Source: Nesterenkonia alba DSM 19423
GTDB taxonomy: Bacteria > Actinomycetota > Actinomycetes > Actinomycetales > Micrococcaceae
Direction of reading: 5' to 3'
NCBI RefSeq assembly: GCF_000421745.1
Contig: NZ_ATXP01000005.1
Coordinates: forward strand, 1-64,000
DNA: 64,000 nucleotides
Shown piece by piece: positions 53,367 to 63,918 of this stretch. The translations under genes were made by a program, and so were the position numbers. The notes below the pieces were generated by a model, which was given only the letters and a program-made list of their open reading frames with translations, did not search any database and had not been told where the DNA came from. The first letter of the stretch is position 1; every line of letters starts with the position of its first letter.

Positions 53367-55031
53367 ATGGCTCTGGTGTTCCGCTTCGCCGCACGCTCCG
53401 AAGACGGTGTGGTGCGCTCGAAGAATGACGACTCCGGCTACGCCGGACGCTTCTTCGCCGTCGTCGCCGACGGAATGGGCGGCCACGCCGGGGGCGATAT
53501 CGCCTCCGCCTCCACGGTGCTGGACTTAGCGCACCTGGATACCCGGGGTTTCGCTGAACCGGACACCGTGCTGCCCGATGAGATCCAAACCGCCAACGCG
53601 TTCCTGTCCAAACTGGTCCAGACCAACCCCAAGCTGGCCGGGATGGGGACCACGATCACCGCCTTGCTGATTACCGATGACCGCCTCCAGTTCGCCCACA
53701 TCGGTGACTCCCGCGCCTACCGGTTGAAGAAAGGCCGTTTCCGCCAGGTCTCCAAGGACCACACGTTTGTCCAGCGGCTCGTCGACGAAGGGCGGCTGGA
53801 CCCCGAGGCCGCCGAATTCCACCCGCATAAGAACGTGCTGATGCGCGTGCTCGGCGACGTCGACGCCTCCCCTGAACTCGACATCACCAGTTTTCCGCTG
53901 GAGGCCGGGGAGAGGTGGTTGCTGTGTTCCGATGGGCTCAACGCCGTGGTCTCCGACCGGCTCATCGAGCAGAAGCTACGCAGCACCCAGACCCTCGAGC
54001 AGATCGTCGACGACCTGGTCAACCTCACCCTGGAGGGCGGGGCCCCGGATAATGTCACCGTGATCGCCCTGGAGGTCGTCGACGCCGACGAGTCCGACCT
54101 CAACGACACCGACACCCTTCCCTTGAGTGAAGAGGCCGTTGCCGCGGCTGAAGCCGACTACGGGTTCGACGACGACCGCGACCAGACCATGGAGCTGGAC
54201 CTGGTGCCGGTGGTCAACCCCGGTGCCCTCTCCGGGCACGACCCGGATGAAGGTGAACTCTCCCCGCTCTCAGCCGCCATGGTGCGCCGGACCCTGGGGG
54301 TGCGCCCGCACATCCTGGTGGGCGCTGCGGTGGAGGCCGCCGAGACCGGAACGATCCCGGTCATTCCCCGCAACGTGGACGAACACCCGGTCCCGCTGCT
54401 GACCGGCCAACCGTTGAAACCGGTGCGGCACACCTACTCGGAGATGCTCAGTGAAGCCGGCGGGCACGAACTCGAAACCGCCCCGGAACCCTCCGGCACC
54501 GAGGTTCCCGTGGTACCGGAGGACCTCCCCGAGGAAGAAGAGCCCACCCTGGATGCCGACGACGTCGATGCCGTCGCCGCCACCCGCCGCCGGCGCAACT
54601 GGTTCCTGCCCACTTTCGTGGCCCTGATGGCGATCTTGGTCGCCGTCGTCGGCTTCCTCGGCTACGTGTGGACCCAGACCCAGTACTACGTCGGTGAGGA
54701 TGACGGCGAGGTCGCCATCTACAACGGGGTCTCCCAGTCCCTGGGGCCCATCACCCTCTCCGAGGTGGACGAACACGCCGGTATCGATATCAGCCAGCTG
54801 CGCCCCATTGACCGGGAACGGGTCATCAGTGGCATTCCCGCCGACTCCCGCAGCCATGCCGAGCAGATCGTGGAGAACCTGCGCAGTAGCACCCCCGGTG
54901 GCGGCACCGCTGAGGATGCCACTGACCCAGACAATGCCGAAGAAGCCGACGACGACGCCGGCACCACCGAAGACGATGAGACTCCCACACCGGACGAGGG
55001 CACCGAGGACAATGGGGGTGAGGACACATGA
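53367..55031 (+). CDS. pstP: PstP, PP2C Ser/Thr protein phosphatase
   Basis: 554 residues. PP2C domain (about 1-240): ADGMGGHAGGDIAS, GMGTTITALLI, HIGDSRAYRL, LLCSDGLN and GGAPDNVTVIAL supply the metal-binding Asp residues. A long acidic juxtamembrane region (240-405) is followed by one membrane helix (about 412-432, FLPTFVALMAILVAVVGFLGYVW) and an extracytoplasmic part ending in a strongly acidic tail (rich in Asp, Glu, Thr; last 50 residues). It reverses PknA/PknB action. Overlaps rodA by 4 nt. Confidence 0.92.
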   Translation: MALVFRFAARSEDGVVRSKNDDSGYAGRFFAVVADGMGGHAGGDIASASTVLDLAHLDTRGFAEPDTVLPDEIQTANAFLSKLVQTNPKLAGMGTTITALLITDDRLQFAHIGDSRAYRLKKGRFRQVSKDHTFVQRLVDEGRLDPEAAEFHPHKNVLMRVLGDVDASPELDITSFPLEAGERWLLCSDGLNAVVSDRLIEQKLRSTQTLEQIVDDLVNLTLEGGAPDNVTVIALEVVDADESDLNDTDTLPLSEEAVAAAEADYGFDDDRDQTMELDLVPVVNPGALSGHDPDEGELSPLSAAMVRRTLGVRPHILVGAAVEAAETGTIPVIPRNVDEHPVPLLTGQPLKPVRHTYSEMLSEAGGHELETAPEPSGTEVPVVPEDLPEEEEPTLDADDVDAVAATRRRRNWFLPTFVALMAILVAVVGFLGYVWTQTQYYVGEDDGEVAIYNGVSQSLGPITLSEVDEHAGIDISQLRPIDRERVISGIPADSRSHAEQIVENLRSSTPGGGTAEDATDPDNAEEADDDAGTTEDDETPTPDEGTEDNGGEDT

Positions 55032-56485
55032 AGCAGGACGATCACCCCAAACCGCGCCGCAACGTGGAGTTAGCGCTGCTGCTGCTGGCCCTGGCCGTGG
55101 CCATCGGCGCCAAAGTCCTGGTGGGGATCACCCTGGAAGAGGAGATCGATTCCCGTTACTGGGTAGCCGGCGGCTCCTTGGCTGCCCTGTCCCTGGCGTT
55201 CCACCTGGTGCTGCGCCTGCGGGCAAAGTACGCCGATCCGTTCATCCTGCCTATCGCGGTGACGCTCAACGGGCTGGGGATCGCCATGATTCACCGGCTG
55301 GACCTCACCCCCGCCTACGCCGGGGTGGCCCCTCGCCAGGTGCTGTGGACCGCGGTGTCCATGGTCGCGGCCATGGTGCTGCTCTGGGTGCTGCGCGATC
55401 ACCGGCGGTTGCGGGCGATCACCTATATTTCCCTGGTCGTCTCGGTGATTCTGCTGTTTCTGCCGATGCTGCCCGGCATCGGCCGGGAGGAATTCGGCGC
55501 CCGGATCTGGGTGCAGATCGGACCGCTGAACTTCCAACCCTCGGAGATGGCCAAGATCACGCTGGCGATCTTCTTCGCCGGGTTCTTAGCCAATAACCGT
55601 GACCTCATCCTGCTGGCAGGTAAGAAGATCGGTCCGATGACCTTCCCCCGTCTGCAGGATCTGGCGCCGTTGTTCCTGGCCTGGCTGGTCGCCCTCGGGG
55701 TGCTCATCGTGCAGAACGACCTCGGAAACGCACTGATGTTCTTCGGGCTCTTCGTGGCGGTGATCTATGTGGCCACCTCCCGGTTCTCCTGGATTGCCAT
55801 CGGTGGGGTGCTGGTGGCCGCCGGTGCCGCCCTGGCGTACGGGTTCGTTCCGCACTTCCGCCAGCGCGTGGAGATCTGGCTCAACGCCTTCGACCAGGAC
55901 ATCTACGATCGTGAGATTGGCGGCTCCCACCAGCTAGTACAGGGGATGTTCGGTCTGGCCAACGGTGGATTGACCGGCACCGGACTGGGCTCAGGGAGCC
56001 CGCATATTGTCGCCCTGGCGAACTCGGACATGATCGTGGCCGCCTTCGGCGAGGAGCTGGGCTTCATCGGCCTGGCGGCCATGCTGCTGCTCTACCTGTT
56101 GCTGTTCTCCCGCTACATGCGGGCCGGGATCGGCACCCGTGATTCCTTCGGCAAGCTGCTGGCCACCGGTTTCGCGGTCATCCTGGTACTGCAAGTCTTC
56201 GTCGTCGTCGGCGGTATCACCCGGGTGATACCGATGTCGGGTCTGGTCTCCCCGTTCCTGGCCGCAGGCGGCTCGGCGTTGCTGGCCAACTGGATCATTG
56301 TGGCCCTGGTGCTGCTTATCAGCCACGCTGCTCGCCGGCCCATCGTCGTCGGCCCCATGGTGAACACCTCCGGTGCCGGTGCCTCCGGGACGGAAGATCC
56401 GCTGCGCAGCCGGGAGACCGGAGAGCAGTCCCCGGTGGACAGCACGGCCACAACACCCGCTGTCACAGGAGGTGAGCACCGATGA
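55028..56485 (+). CDS. rodA: RodA/FtsW-family SEDS glycosyltransferase
   Basis: 485 residues with about 10-12 membrane helices. Polymerises lipid II during elongation together with the PbpA transpeptidase encoded next. Family segments NFQPSEMAKITLAIFFAGFLANNRD, VLIVQNDLGNALMFFGLFVAVIYVATSR and GELGFIGLAA-like (FGEELGFIGLAAMLLLYLLLF), and TRVIPMSGLVSPFLAAGGSALLANWI. The C-terminal cytoplasmic tail is Ser/Thr-rich and could be a kinase target. Overlaps pbpA by ATGA. Confidence 0.92.
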   Translation: MKQDDHPKPRRNVELALLLLALAVAIGAKVLVGITLEEEIDSRYWVAGGSLAALSLAFHLVLRLRAKYADPFILPIAVTLNGLGIAMIHRLDLTPAYAGVAPRQVLWTAVSMVAAMVLLWVLRDHRRLRAITYISLVVSVILLFLPMLPGIGREEFGARIWVQIGPLNFQPSEMAKITLAIFFAGFLANNRDLILLAGKKIGPMTFPRLQDLAPLFLAWLVALGVLIVQNDLGNALMFFGLFVAVIYVATSRFSWIAIGGVLVAAGAALAYGFVPHFRQRVEIWLNAFDQDIYDREIGGSHQLVQGMFGLANGGLTGTGLGSGSPHIVALANSDMIVAAFGEELGFIGLAAMLLLYLLLFSRYMRAGIGTRDSFGKLLATGFAVILVLQVFVVVGGITRVIPMSGLVSPFLAAGGSALLANWIIVALVLLISHAARRPIVVGPMVNTSGAGASGTEDPLRSRETGEQSPVDSTATTPAVTGGEHR

Positions 56486-57939
56486 ACCGCGCTATCCGTC
56501 ACACCTGGCTGGTCTCGGTGGCCATGTTCCTGACCCTGCTGGCCGCACTGAGCCTCATCCAGGTGGCCTTCGCCTCAGACCTCAATAATGACAGTCGCAA
56601 CGCTCGGCAGGTCATTCAGGACTACGGGGCACCCCGGGGACCCATCACCGTGGATGGCACCCCGATTGCCGAATCCGTGGAATCCGATCCCGAGTCCCCG
56701 TATGAGTATCAGCGGGTTTACCACGACGCCGAGGTCTACAGCGGGATCACCGGGTTTTACTCCACGTTCGGCGGCTCGGCCTCCGGTATTGAACGGGCCA
56801 TGGACGAGTACCTCACGGGCCGCTCCGATGCGCAGTTCTTCGACCGGATGACCTCCCTGGTCACCGGTGAAACGATGGAGGGTGCCCAGGTGGAACTCAC
56901 CCTGGATCCGGAGCTGCAGCACTACGCCTATGACCTGCTGCCCGATGACATGCTCGGCACGATCATCGTCACCGATGTCACCACCGGGGAGGTCATCGTC
57001 ATGGCCTCCAAACCCAGTTACAACACCAACCTGTTGGCCACGCACGACAGCGAGGAGTTCAACGAAAACATCGGTGACCTCGAAGACGCCGAGAACATCG
57101 ACCCTTATGGCTTCCGGGCAGTGAACCGGCCGATCCCCCCGGGGTCGACGTTCAAGCTCATCGACACAGTGGCCATGCTGGAATCCGGGGACTACGAGCC
57201 GGACACTGAACTGGAGAACCCCAACGAGATCGACCTGCCCCAGTCGGAGAACACACTGGAGAACTTCGGACTGGGCAACTGCCACCAGCGCAGTGAGGCC
57301 GAGTTCACCTGGATCTTCGCCCAGTCCTGCAACACTCCCTTCGCCACCGCGGCGATGGAAATGGGCGAAGACCCCATCCTCGAGGTGGCCGAACGCTTCC
57401 GTTGGAACGAACCGCTGGCCATCCCGATCCACGTCACCGAGTCCCGCTTCCCCACTGGGATGGCCGACTCGGAGCTGGCCTATGCCTCCATCGGGCAGTT
57501 CGACGTCACCGCGACCCCGCTGCAGATGAACATGACAGCAGCGGCAATCGGCAACAACGGCACGATGATGCGGCCCCAGTTGGTCGACACAGTCCGCGGC
57601 TCGGACCTGCAGATCCTCGATGCACCCGAGCCAGAGGTGTTGAATGAGGTCATGGAGCCGGAGACCGCCGCTGACATCACCGAGATGATGGTGGCCACCA
57701 CCGAGGAAGGCACCGGCTGGCGGGCCGATGTCTCTGGCTATGATGTCGCCACCAAGACCGGCACCGCAGAGATCGGCGACGGCAGCGATATGGTCAACTC
57801 CTGGATCACCGGCTTCGCCCCGGCCGATGACCCCCAGTACGCAGTCACCGTGGTGTACGAACGCACCGAGCTTTCCCGCGGCAGCCAGCTCTCCGGCGAG
57901 CACTTCGCCGCAATCCTGCAGGCGGTGATGGCCGAATGA
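56482..57939 (+). CDS. pbpA: Class B penicillin-binding protein, PbpA type
   Basis: 485 residues. One N-terminal membrane helix (about 12-32), a pedestal domain and a transpeptidase domain: active-site SxxK in [15 protein letters not shown], SxN in [11 protein letters not shown] and KTG in [12 protein letters not shown]. Cross-links peptidoglycan with RodA in elongation. The stop overlaps pknA by 4 nt. Confidence 0.93.
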   Translation: MNRAIRHTWLVSVAMFLTLLAALSLIQVAFASDLNNDSRNARQVIQDYGAPRGPITVDGTPIAESVESDPESPYEYQRVYHDAEVYSGITGFYSTFGGSASGIERAMDEYLTGRSDAQFFDRMTSLVTGETMEGAQVELTLDPELQHYAYDLLPDDMLGTIIVTDVTTGEVIVMASKPSYNTNLLATHDSEEFNENIGDLEDAENIDPYGFRAVNRPIPPGSTFKLIDTVAMLESGDYEPDTELENPNEIDLPQSENTLENFGLGNCHQRSEAEFTWIFAQSCNTPFATAAMEMGEDPILEVAERFRWNEPLAIPIHVTESRFPTGMADSELAYASIGQFDVTATPLQMNMTAAAIGNNGTMMRPQLVDTVRGSDLQILDAPEPEVLNEVMEPETAADITEMMVATTEEGTGWRADVSGYDVATKTGTAEIGDGSDMVNSWITGFAPADDPQYAVTVVYERTELSRGSQLSGEHFAAILQAVMAE

Positions 57940-59678
57940 GACCAGCAGTCGGCATCACCATGGGTGACCGCTACAAGCTCACCGAGCGGATCGCCATCGG
58001 CGGAATGGGCGAGGTGTGGAAAGCCCATGACGAGATCCTCGGCCGGACTGTGGCCATCAAGATCCTCAAAGAGGAGTACACCGGTGACGAGGCGTTCCTG
58101 CGCCGATTCCGCGCCGAGGCCCGGCACACCGCGCTGCTGAATCACCCCGGGATCGCCGATATCTACGACTACGGCGAACAGGCCGGCTCCGGCTACCTGG
58201 TGATGGAGCTGGTTCCCGGCCGCCCGCTGAGCGTCATCCTGGAAAAGGAGAAGACCCTTCCCTGGGAGAAGACGCTCTCGATCCTGGCCCAGACCGGACG
58301 CGCTCTGCAGGTAGCCCACGACCAGGGGCTGGTACATCGCGACGTCAAACCCGGCAATCTGCTCATCACCCCCACCCGCCGGGTGAAGATCACCGACTTC
58401 GGCATCGCGCGCCTGGCTGACCAGGTGCCCCTGACCGCCACCGGGCAGGTCATGGGCACCGTGCAGTACCTCTCCCCGGAGCAGGCCACCGGCCAGCACG
58501 CGACCGGTTCCTCTGATATCTACGCCCTCGGCGTCATCGGTTACGAGGCCCTGGTCGGTCACCGACCCTTCACCGGAGAGTCGCAGATCGCCATTGCGCT
58601 GAAGCAGGTCAACGACCCGCCCCCGCCGCTGCCCGAGGACATTCCCGCCCCGGTCCGCGCGCTCATTATGACGATGCTGGCCAAGGAGCCAGAGCAGCGC
58701 CCGGAGAACGCCACGAAGATGGCCGACGCCGCCGAGGCTCTGCTACGCCACGACCCGGAGGCCGCCCTCGCCGCGGTCCCGCAGCTGGCCCACCATCTGG
58801 ATCTTGGCGATGATGAAACCGCCACCCAAGTCATCAGCATGGGCGGCTCCCTCAGCCCGCCCACGGCCACGCTGCACTCTGCGGGGAGTGATCGCCCGGG
58901 GGAAGCGACAGCGGGGGCCGCGCTCAGCGCGAGTACCCCCGAACAGCCCGAGGGCTCTTTCCTCGCGTCTGGCCCCGACGACGACGACGCCGAGACAGCT
59001 GAGCACCCCGAACGCCGCAACCCCGGTTGGCGGTGGCCGGCGATCACGCTCATCCTGCTGGTCATCCTGGGGTTGGTGGCCGCGTGGCTGCTGCCGTATT
59101 TGGCCGCCGGCGAGGAGCCCGACGAGCTGATCTCCACCCCGGAGCCGACCCCCACCCAGGCTGCCACCGAGACGGTGACCGCTGAACCCGATACCATCGC
59201 CTTCGACGAGGAGGATCTGGTGGGACTGGAGGTGACCGAGGCCGCTGAGATCCTCGAGGACCTCGGGTTCGAGGTGGAAACCGAATCCGTGGAATCCCAG
59301 GAGCCGGCCGGGATCGTCACCCGGGTCATCCCCCCCGGCGGTGAGTATCCTCCCGGGACAACGATTACGCTGTTCTACTCAGCCGGACCACCTCCGGCCC
59401 AGCACACCCCGGCACCGCAGCCCACCACGCAGGCTCCGCCGCAGCAAACCCAACAACCGACACCCACCCCGACGCCGACACAGACCCGAACGCAGACCAC
59501 CCCGACGCCCACACCGACCCCGACGGAGGAGGACACCGGCGACGACGACGCCGACGGGCCCGACCCAGGCGACGACGACGATGACGACAATGACACCCAG
59601 AGTCCGGAGACCGCAGGTGAAACCGCCACGCCGACTGCCTCGGAGCCCACGCCCACCACAGATGGATCCACATCATGA
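57936..59678 (+). CDS. pknA: PknA-type Ser/Thr kinase with one PASTA domain
   Basis: 580 residues. Kinase domain (about 10-270): [47 protein letters not shown] cytoplasmic linker, membrane helix (about 366-389, [23 protein letters not shown]) and one extracytoplasmic PASTA repeat (about 420-490, [20 protein letters not shown]). The tail is very unusual: a Pro/Thr/Gln-rich part ([11 protein letters not shown]) then an Asp run and further Thr/Pro/Ser. Classical PknA has no PASTA; this copy has one, but its position before pknB fits. ATGA overlap with pbpA and pknB. A start at Met9 is also possible. Confidence 0.88.
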   Translation: MRPAVGITMGDRYKLTERIAIGGMGEVWKAHDEILGRTVAIKILKEEYTGDEAFLRRFRAEARHTALLNHPGIADIYDYGEQAGSGYLVMELVPGRPLSVILEKEKTLPWEKTLSILAQTGRALQVAHDQGLVHRDVKPGNLLITPTRRVKITDFGIARLADQVPLTATGQVMGTVQYLSPEQATGQHATGSSDIYALGVIGYEALVGHRPFTGESQIAIALKQVNDPPPPLPEDIPAPVRALIMTMLAKEPEQRPENATKMADAAEALLRHDPEAALAAVPQLAHHLDLGDDETATQVISMGGSLSPPTATLHSAGSDRPGEATAGAALSASTPEQPEGSFLASGPDDDDAETAEHPERRNPGWRWPAITLILLVILGLVAAWLLPYLAAGEEPDELISTPEPTPTQAATETVTAEPDTIAFDEEDLVGLEVTEAAEILEDLGFEVETESVESQEPAGIVTRVIPPGGEYPPGTTITLFYSAGPPPAQHTPAPQPTTQAPPQQTQQPTPTPTPTQTRTQTTPTPTPTPTEEDTGDDDADGPDPGDDDDDDNDTQSPETAGETATPTASEPTPTTDGSTS

Positions 59679-61717
59679 CTGAGCACCGCGTCCTCAACGG
59701 CCGCTACCGCATCGAGACTCTCATCGGTCGCGGTGGGATGGCCGATGTCTACCGGGGCCACGATCTCTCCCTGGAGCGTCCCGTGGCGGTGAAGATGCTG
59801 CGCCCGGACTTGGCCCGCGACCCGCAGTTCCAAACCCGGTTCCGGCGGGAGGCCCAGTCCTCGGCCTCACTGAACCACCCCAATATTGTGGGTGTCTACG
59901 ACACGGGAGCCACCGCCGTCGACGGTAACGGTGGGGTGAAGACCCCGTTCATTGTCATGGAGTACGTCGACGGGGTCACCCTCCGACACATCCTGCACGG
60001 GACCCCGAACGCCACCGGAGATGCCACCCTGCCTCCGCCCCCGCCCGGTGAGGAGGACGGCACGGAGGACAATGTGCTCGGTGTGAGTGAGCACGAGGAT
60101 GAGGCCACCCAGCCGATCTCCCCGCCGCTGCAGGAAAAGATCACCCAGGCCTTGGGCCGCCCGCTGCAGGAGCGCGAGGCCGCCGAGTACATGGACGGGG
60201 TGCTGGCCGCACTGGGGTACAGCCACGACCGCGGCATCGTGCACCGGGACATCAAGCCCTCCAACGTCATGGTGTGCAGCAATGGCGATGTCAAGGTCAT
60301 GGACTTCGGTATCGCCCGCGCGGTGGCCGACTCCGCCCAGACCATGACCCAGACCTCCTCGGTGGTGGGCACCGCCCAGTATCTTTCCCCCGAACAAGCC
60401 CGCGGGGAGGTCGTCGACCACCGCAGCGACCTCTACTCCGCTGGCTGCGTGCTCTTCGAGCTGCTGACCAACCGTCCACCGTTCGTCGGGGAATCCCCCG
60501 TCTCGGTGGCCTATCAGCATGTGCGGGAGGAACCACCGGCGGTCTCCGATTTCAACAACAGGATCTCCCCGGCCATGGAGTCCGTGGTCGCCAAGGCCTT
60601 GGCCAAGAACCCGGCGGACCGCTTCCAGACGGCCGAAGAGTTCCGCGCCGCCATCGAGGACGCCCTGCGCGGCATCAGCGTGGATGAGGACGCCACCACC
60701 GTGGTGCCAGCAGTCGCCGGTGCCGCCGCCGGTGGGCGTAGCGGGTTCGACGACGTCGTCGGGATGCCGCTCTCGGCGCGCACCCCGGAAGATCCCGACG
60801 TCGAGGACTACTACACCGACTACCGGGAACAACCCCCGGAGCGCCGCCGCCGCAGTGTCCTGTGGCCCATCTTCTGGGTGCTGGTGGTCCTGGGGCTCAT
60901 CGTCGGAGCCGTATTCGTCTTCGCTCAGTTGACCGACACCACTGAGGTGGAAGTCCCCGACGTCGAAGGCTTAAGCCGCTCAGAAGCGATCGCCGAACTC
61001 AACGAGCACAACCTCACCGCCGTGCCGGAGACCGAACCACATGAGGAAGTCGAAGAAGACCACGTCATCCGCTCCGACCCCGAGCCCGGAACGAGCCTGG
61101 AGCCGAACTCCGAGGTCATCATCTACATCTCCGAGGGCCCGGGCAGCGTCACCGTGCCCGACGGGCTCATCGGTCAGGACATCGACGCCGTCACCGCCAC
61201 GTTGGAGGATGTCGGCTTGGAGGTCGGCGAGGTGACCGAAGAAGACCACGCCGAGCACCCCGAAGGCGCCGTGGTGGCCACCGACCCCGAATCCGGTACC
61301 TCTGTGGAGCCGGGCGATTCGATCAACCTGGTGGTCTCCACTGGGCTGGTGCAACTGCCCGGCGGTCTGCTCGGTGACTGGCGGGCCAACGTGGAGGAGA
61401 CCCTCTCGGCCGCCGGTTTCGATCACGATCTGCGCTGGGAAGTCGTCGACCCTGATGAGGAGGATGTCAGCTTCGCCGGGGAAGTCTTCCGCTTAGAGAT
61501 CAACGGCGAGGAAGTCGACGAAGGCGAGCTGGTTCCCAATAACGCCACAGTCGTCATCTACGCGGTCGATGAGGCCTCCTTCGACGATGAGGAGGAGGAC
61601 GAAGACGATGAAGATGACGACGAGGACAACGGCAATGAGGACGAAGACGACGACGCCGATGACGAGAACAATGACGAGGACAACGGCAATGACGATGAGG
61701 ACACCGAGGACGAATAA
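59675..61717 (+). CDS. pknB: PknB-type Ser/Thr kinase with PASTA domains
   Basis: 680 residues. Kinase: [58 protein letters not shown]. An insert of about 45 residues, Pro/Glu/Asp-rich ([10 protein letters not shown] near 120), sits between the hinge and the alpha-D region. One membrane helix (about 390-412, [23 protein letters not shown]), then two clear and one weak PASTA repeats ([62 protein letters not shown]). The last 50 residues are almost only Asp, Glu and Asn. Senses muropeptides or lipid II in relatives. Confidence 0.92.
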   Translation: MTEHRVLNGRYRIETLIGRGGMADVYRGHDLSLERPVAVKMLRPDLARDPQFQTRFRREAQSSASLNHPNIVGVYDTGATAVDGNGGVKTPFIVMEYVDGVTLRHILHGTPNATGDATLPPPPPGEEDGTEDNVLGVSEHEDEATQPISPPLQEKITQALGRPLQEREAAEYMDGVLAALGYSHDRGIVHRDIKPSNVMVCSNGDVKVMDFGIARAVADSAQTMTQTSSVVGTAQYLSPEQARGEVVDHRSDLYSAGCVLFELLTNRPPFVGESPVSVAYQHVREEPPAVSDFNNRISPAMESVVAKALAKNPADRFQTAEEFRAAIEDALRGISVDEDATTVVPAVAGAAAGGRSGFDDVVGMPLSARTPEDPDVEDYYTDYREQPPERRRRSVLWPIFWVLVVLGLIVGAVFVFAQLTDTTEVEVPDVEGLSRSEAIAELNEHNLTAVPETEPHEEVEEDHVIRSDPEPGTSLEPNSEVIIYISEGPGSVTVPDGLIGQDIDAVTATLEDVGLEVGEVTEEDHAEHPEGAVVATDPESGTSVEPGDSINLVVSTGLVQLPGGLLGDWRANVEETLSAAGFDHDLRWEVVDPDEEDVSFAGEVFRLEINGEEVDEGELVPNNATVVIYAVDEASFDDEEEDEDDEDDDEDNGNEDEDDDADDENNDEDNGNDDEDTEDE

Positions 61718-61720
61718 CCC

Positions 61721-63139
61721 GTGAGTCTGCGCACTACCCTCTCCGCCGTCGTCGGGAAGTCAGCACGTGCCGCGGTACGTCTACGTGGCGGCTCCGGTTC
61801 CGCCTTCCCCGGGCTGCTGGTGGAAAAGCTGGACCCTGGGTTTCTGGCCCGGACACTGACGACGCTGCCCTACGGGGTGGTGGTGGTCTCCGGGACCAAC
61901 GGGAAGACCACGACGACCAAGATGGTGGTCGAGCTGCTGCGCGGACAGGGACTGCGGGTCTTCACCAACCGGTCCGGCTCGAACTTCTCCCGCGGCGTGG
62001 CTGCCTCTCTGCTCGGTGACATGCGGATCACCGGGGGCTTCGAGGCCGACATCGCCGTACTCGAACTCGATGAAGCCCACGCGGTGCACTTCGTCAAACA
62101 GGTCCCCCCGCGGTACTGCCTGCTGCTGAACGTCATGCGGGATCAGCTCGACCGTTTCGGGGAGATCGACACCACCGCGGGGATGCTGCGGGCCATTGCC
62201 GAGGCCACCACGGAGGGTGTGGTACTCAACCGGGAGGATCCGCGGGTCGCGGCAATCGCTGAGGCCCTGACCGACCAGCAGGTCCGCTATTTCGGGCTGG
62301 GAGAGGCGGTCAAGCACCACTTCCCCTCCGACGACGACCTGCACAGTGCTGATTTACACGATAGCCCGTCACACCACACCGCTTCCCCCGGTGCCCGGTC
62401 AGACAGTGCCAGTTCACACCATGCCCGCTCCGACAGTGCCGCTGTGGAGACCTCGCCCACCTCCGCCGTATCAGGTGACCTACAGCATCAGGCGAGAACG
62501 ACCAAACAGGTCGCCGCCGACGTCGTCCTCACTGGGTTAGGAACTCAGGAGGGCACCTTCCGCATCGGTGGGGAGGAGATCACCACCCCGCTGCGGGTCA
62601 ACGGGGCGTACAACACCTACAACGCCGCCGCCGCACTGGCCCTGGTGCGCCTGGCCCTGGGGGAGGACCGGGACAACACGGCCCTGCTGCGCAGCCTGGC
62701 GGAGGTCTCCCCTGCTTTCGGGCGTGGTGAGTCGTTGACAGTTGGCGGGCAGCCATTGGATCTGGTGCTGGTGAAGAACCCGGCGGGATTCCGGCTGGGA
62801 CTGAGCAGCTTCCCGCATGCCGGCACTGCCACGATGATCGCCATTAATGACAACTACGCCGACGGGCGGGATATGAGCTGGCTGTGGGATGTCTCCTTCG
62901 GCCTGTTGGCTGCCGGTGGGGTGCGGATGGTCTCGGGGGTGCGGGCTTATGACATGGCCCTGCGTCTGGTGTACGACGACGTCGCCGTCGCCGCCGTGGA
63001 ACCGGATCTCGCCTCCGCGTTGGATTCCTTCATCGCTGAGCACCCCGATGAGCCCAAGCGCATCTACTGCACGTACACGGCGATGCTCACCCTGCGCCGT
63101 GAACTGGCCCGCTACACCGAGGTGGAGGCTTTCGCATGA
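61721..63139 (+). CDS. murT: MurT, lipid II amidotransferase ligase subunit
   Basis: 472 residues, GTG start. Mur-ligase fold: ATP site VVVVSGTNGKTTTTKMVVELL, TNRSGSNFSRGVAASLL, ELDEAHAVHFVKQVPPRYCLLLNVMRDQLDRFGE, and the DUF1727 C-terminus KNPAGFRLGLSS-like plus NDNYADGRDMSWLWDVSFGLL. With GatD it amidates the alpha-carboxyl of D-Glu in lipid II. Where MurT often has a four-Cys zinc ribbon, there is instead a His/Ser/Ala-rich stretch of about 60 residues (about 205-265) without Cys. Overlaps gatD by 4 nt. Confidence 0.9.
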   Translation: MSLRTTLSAVVGKSARAAVRLRGGSGSAFPGLLVEKLDPGFLARTLTTLPYGVVVVSGTNGKTTTTKMVVELLRGQGLRVFTNRSGSNFSRGVAASLLGDMRITGGFEADIAVLELDEAHAVHFVKQVPPRYCLLLNVMRDQLDRFGEIDTTAGMLRAIAEATTEGVVLNREDPRVAAIAEALTDQQVRYFGLGEAVKHHFPSDDDLHSADLHDSPSHHTASPGARSDSASSHHARSDSAAVETSPTSAVSGDLQHQARTTKQVAADVVLTGLGTQEGTFRIGGEEITTPLRVNGAYNTYNAAAALALVRLALGEDRDNTALLRSLAEVSPAFGRGESLTVGGQPLDLVLVKNPAGFRLGLSSFPHAGTATMIAINDNYADGRDMSWLWDVSFGLLAAGGVRMVSGVRAYDMALRLVYDDVAVAAVEPDLASALDSFIAEHPDEPKRIYCTYTAMLTLRRELARYTEVEAFA

Positions 63140-63891
63140 GCCCCGTTGCCCCCAAACCTGTGCACGTGGTGCAGCTCTACCCCCGGGATATGAACATCTA
63201 CGGGGACTTCGGCAATGCCTTAGTGCTCAAGCAACGGTTGGCCTGGTACGGCTACGAACCGGTCATGCACTCCTATGACCCCGGAGATGAGTTCCCCGAG
63301 CAGGCCGATATTCTCATCGGCGGCGGCGGGCAGGACTCCGGACAGGACACTATTCAGGCGGATCTGTTGGAGTGCGGAGACCGGTTACGCGCTCTGGCGG
63401 AGGCGGGGACTCCCATGCTGATGATCTGCGGGTTGTATCAGCTCTTCGGGCATTACTTTCAGACTCGGTCGGGTTCACGGATCCAGGGGATTGGTGTGCT
63501 GGACGTGACCACTTACGGCACCGATGAGCGGCTGATCGGCAATGTCGTCGTCGAATCGGAGGAGTTCGGCCGGATCATCGGCTATGAGAACCACTCCGGG
63601 CAGACCCGGCTCGGTGCCGAGGTCCAGCCGCTGGGGCGGGTGAGCAAAGGGGCCGGTAATGACGCCGACTCCGGGTATGAGGGCGCCCGGTGGCGCAATG
63701 TGCTGGGCAGCTACCTTCACGGTGCGCTGCTGCCAAAGAATCCCGCGGTGGCTGATTTCCTCATCGCTACAGCGGTGCAGCGCCGTTACGGGGACTCGTT
63801 GGGGGCTCTGGATGCCCCGCAGCTGGGGCCGGTGAGTTTGACTGAACTGACGGAGAAGGCCCGAGTCACCGCGGCTTCCCGGCCGCGCTGA
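63136..63891 (+). CDS. gatD: GatD, lipid II amidotransferase glutaminase subunit
   Basis: 251 residues. Glutaminase fold: VVQLYPRDMNIYGDFGNALVLKQRLAWYGY, ILIGGGGQDSGQDTI, the nucleophile Cys in MLMICGLYQLFGHYF (about residue 97) and the catalytic His in VLGSYLHGALLPKNP. Delivers ammonia from glutamine to MurT. Stops 27 bases before the crgA gene on the other strand. Confidence 0.93.
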   Translation: MSPVAPKPVHVVQLYPRDMNIYGDFGNALVLKQRLAWYGYEPVMHSYDPGDEFPEQADILIGGGGQDSGQDTIQADLLECGDRLRALAEAGTPMLMICGLYQLFGHYFQTRSGSRIQGIGVLDVTTYGTDERLIGNVVVESEEFGRIIGYENHSGQTRLGAEVQPLGRVSKGAGNDADSGYEGARWRNVLGSYLHGALLPKNPAVADFLIATAVQRRYGDSLGALDAPQLGPVSLTELTEKARVTAASRPR

Positions 63892-63918
63892 GCGTCCGCG
63901 CGCTTATCAGGGTGCGAG

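Noticed and set aside
56575-57903. 442-codon open frame antisense to pbpA
   Set aside because: Same effect: open only because GC-rich third positions remove stops; pbpA on the plus strand has all catalytic motifs.
59455-59590. Repetitive Pro/Thr and Asp codons in pknA, considered as a tandem DNA repeat or CRISPR
   Set aside because: The units are irregular, in frame and code for a low-complexity tail; no conserved spacer structure.
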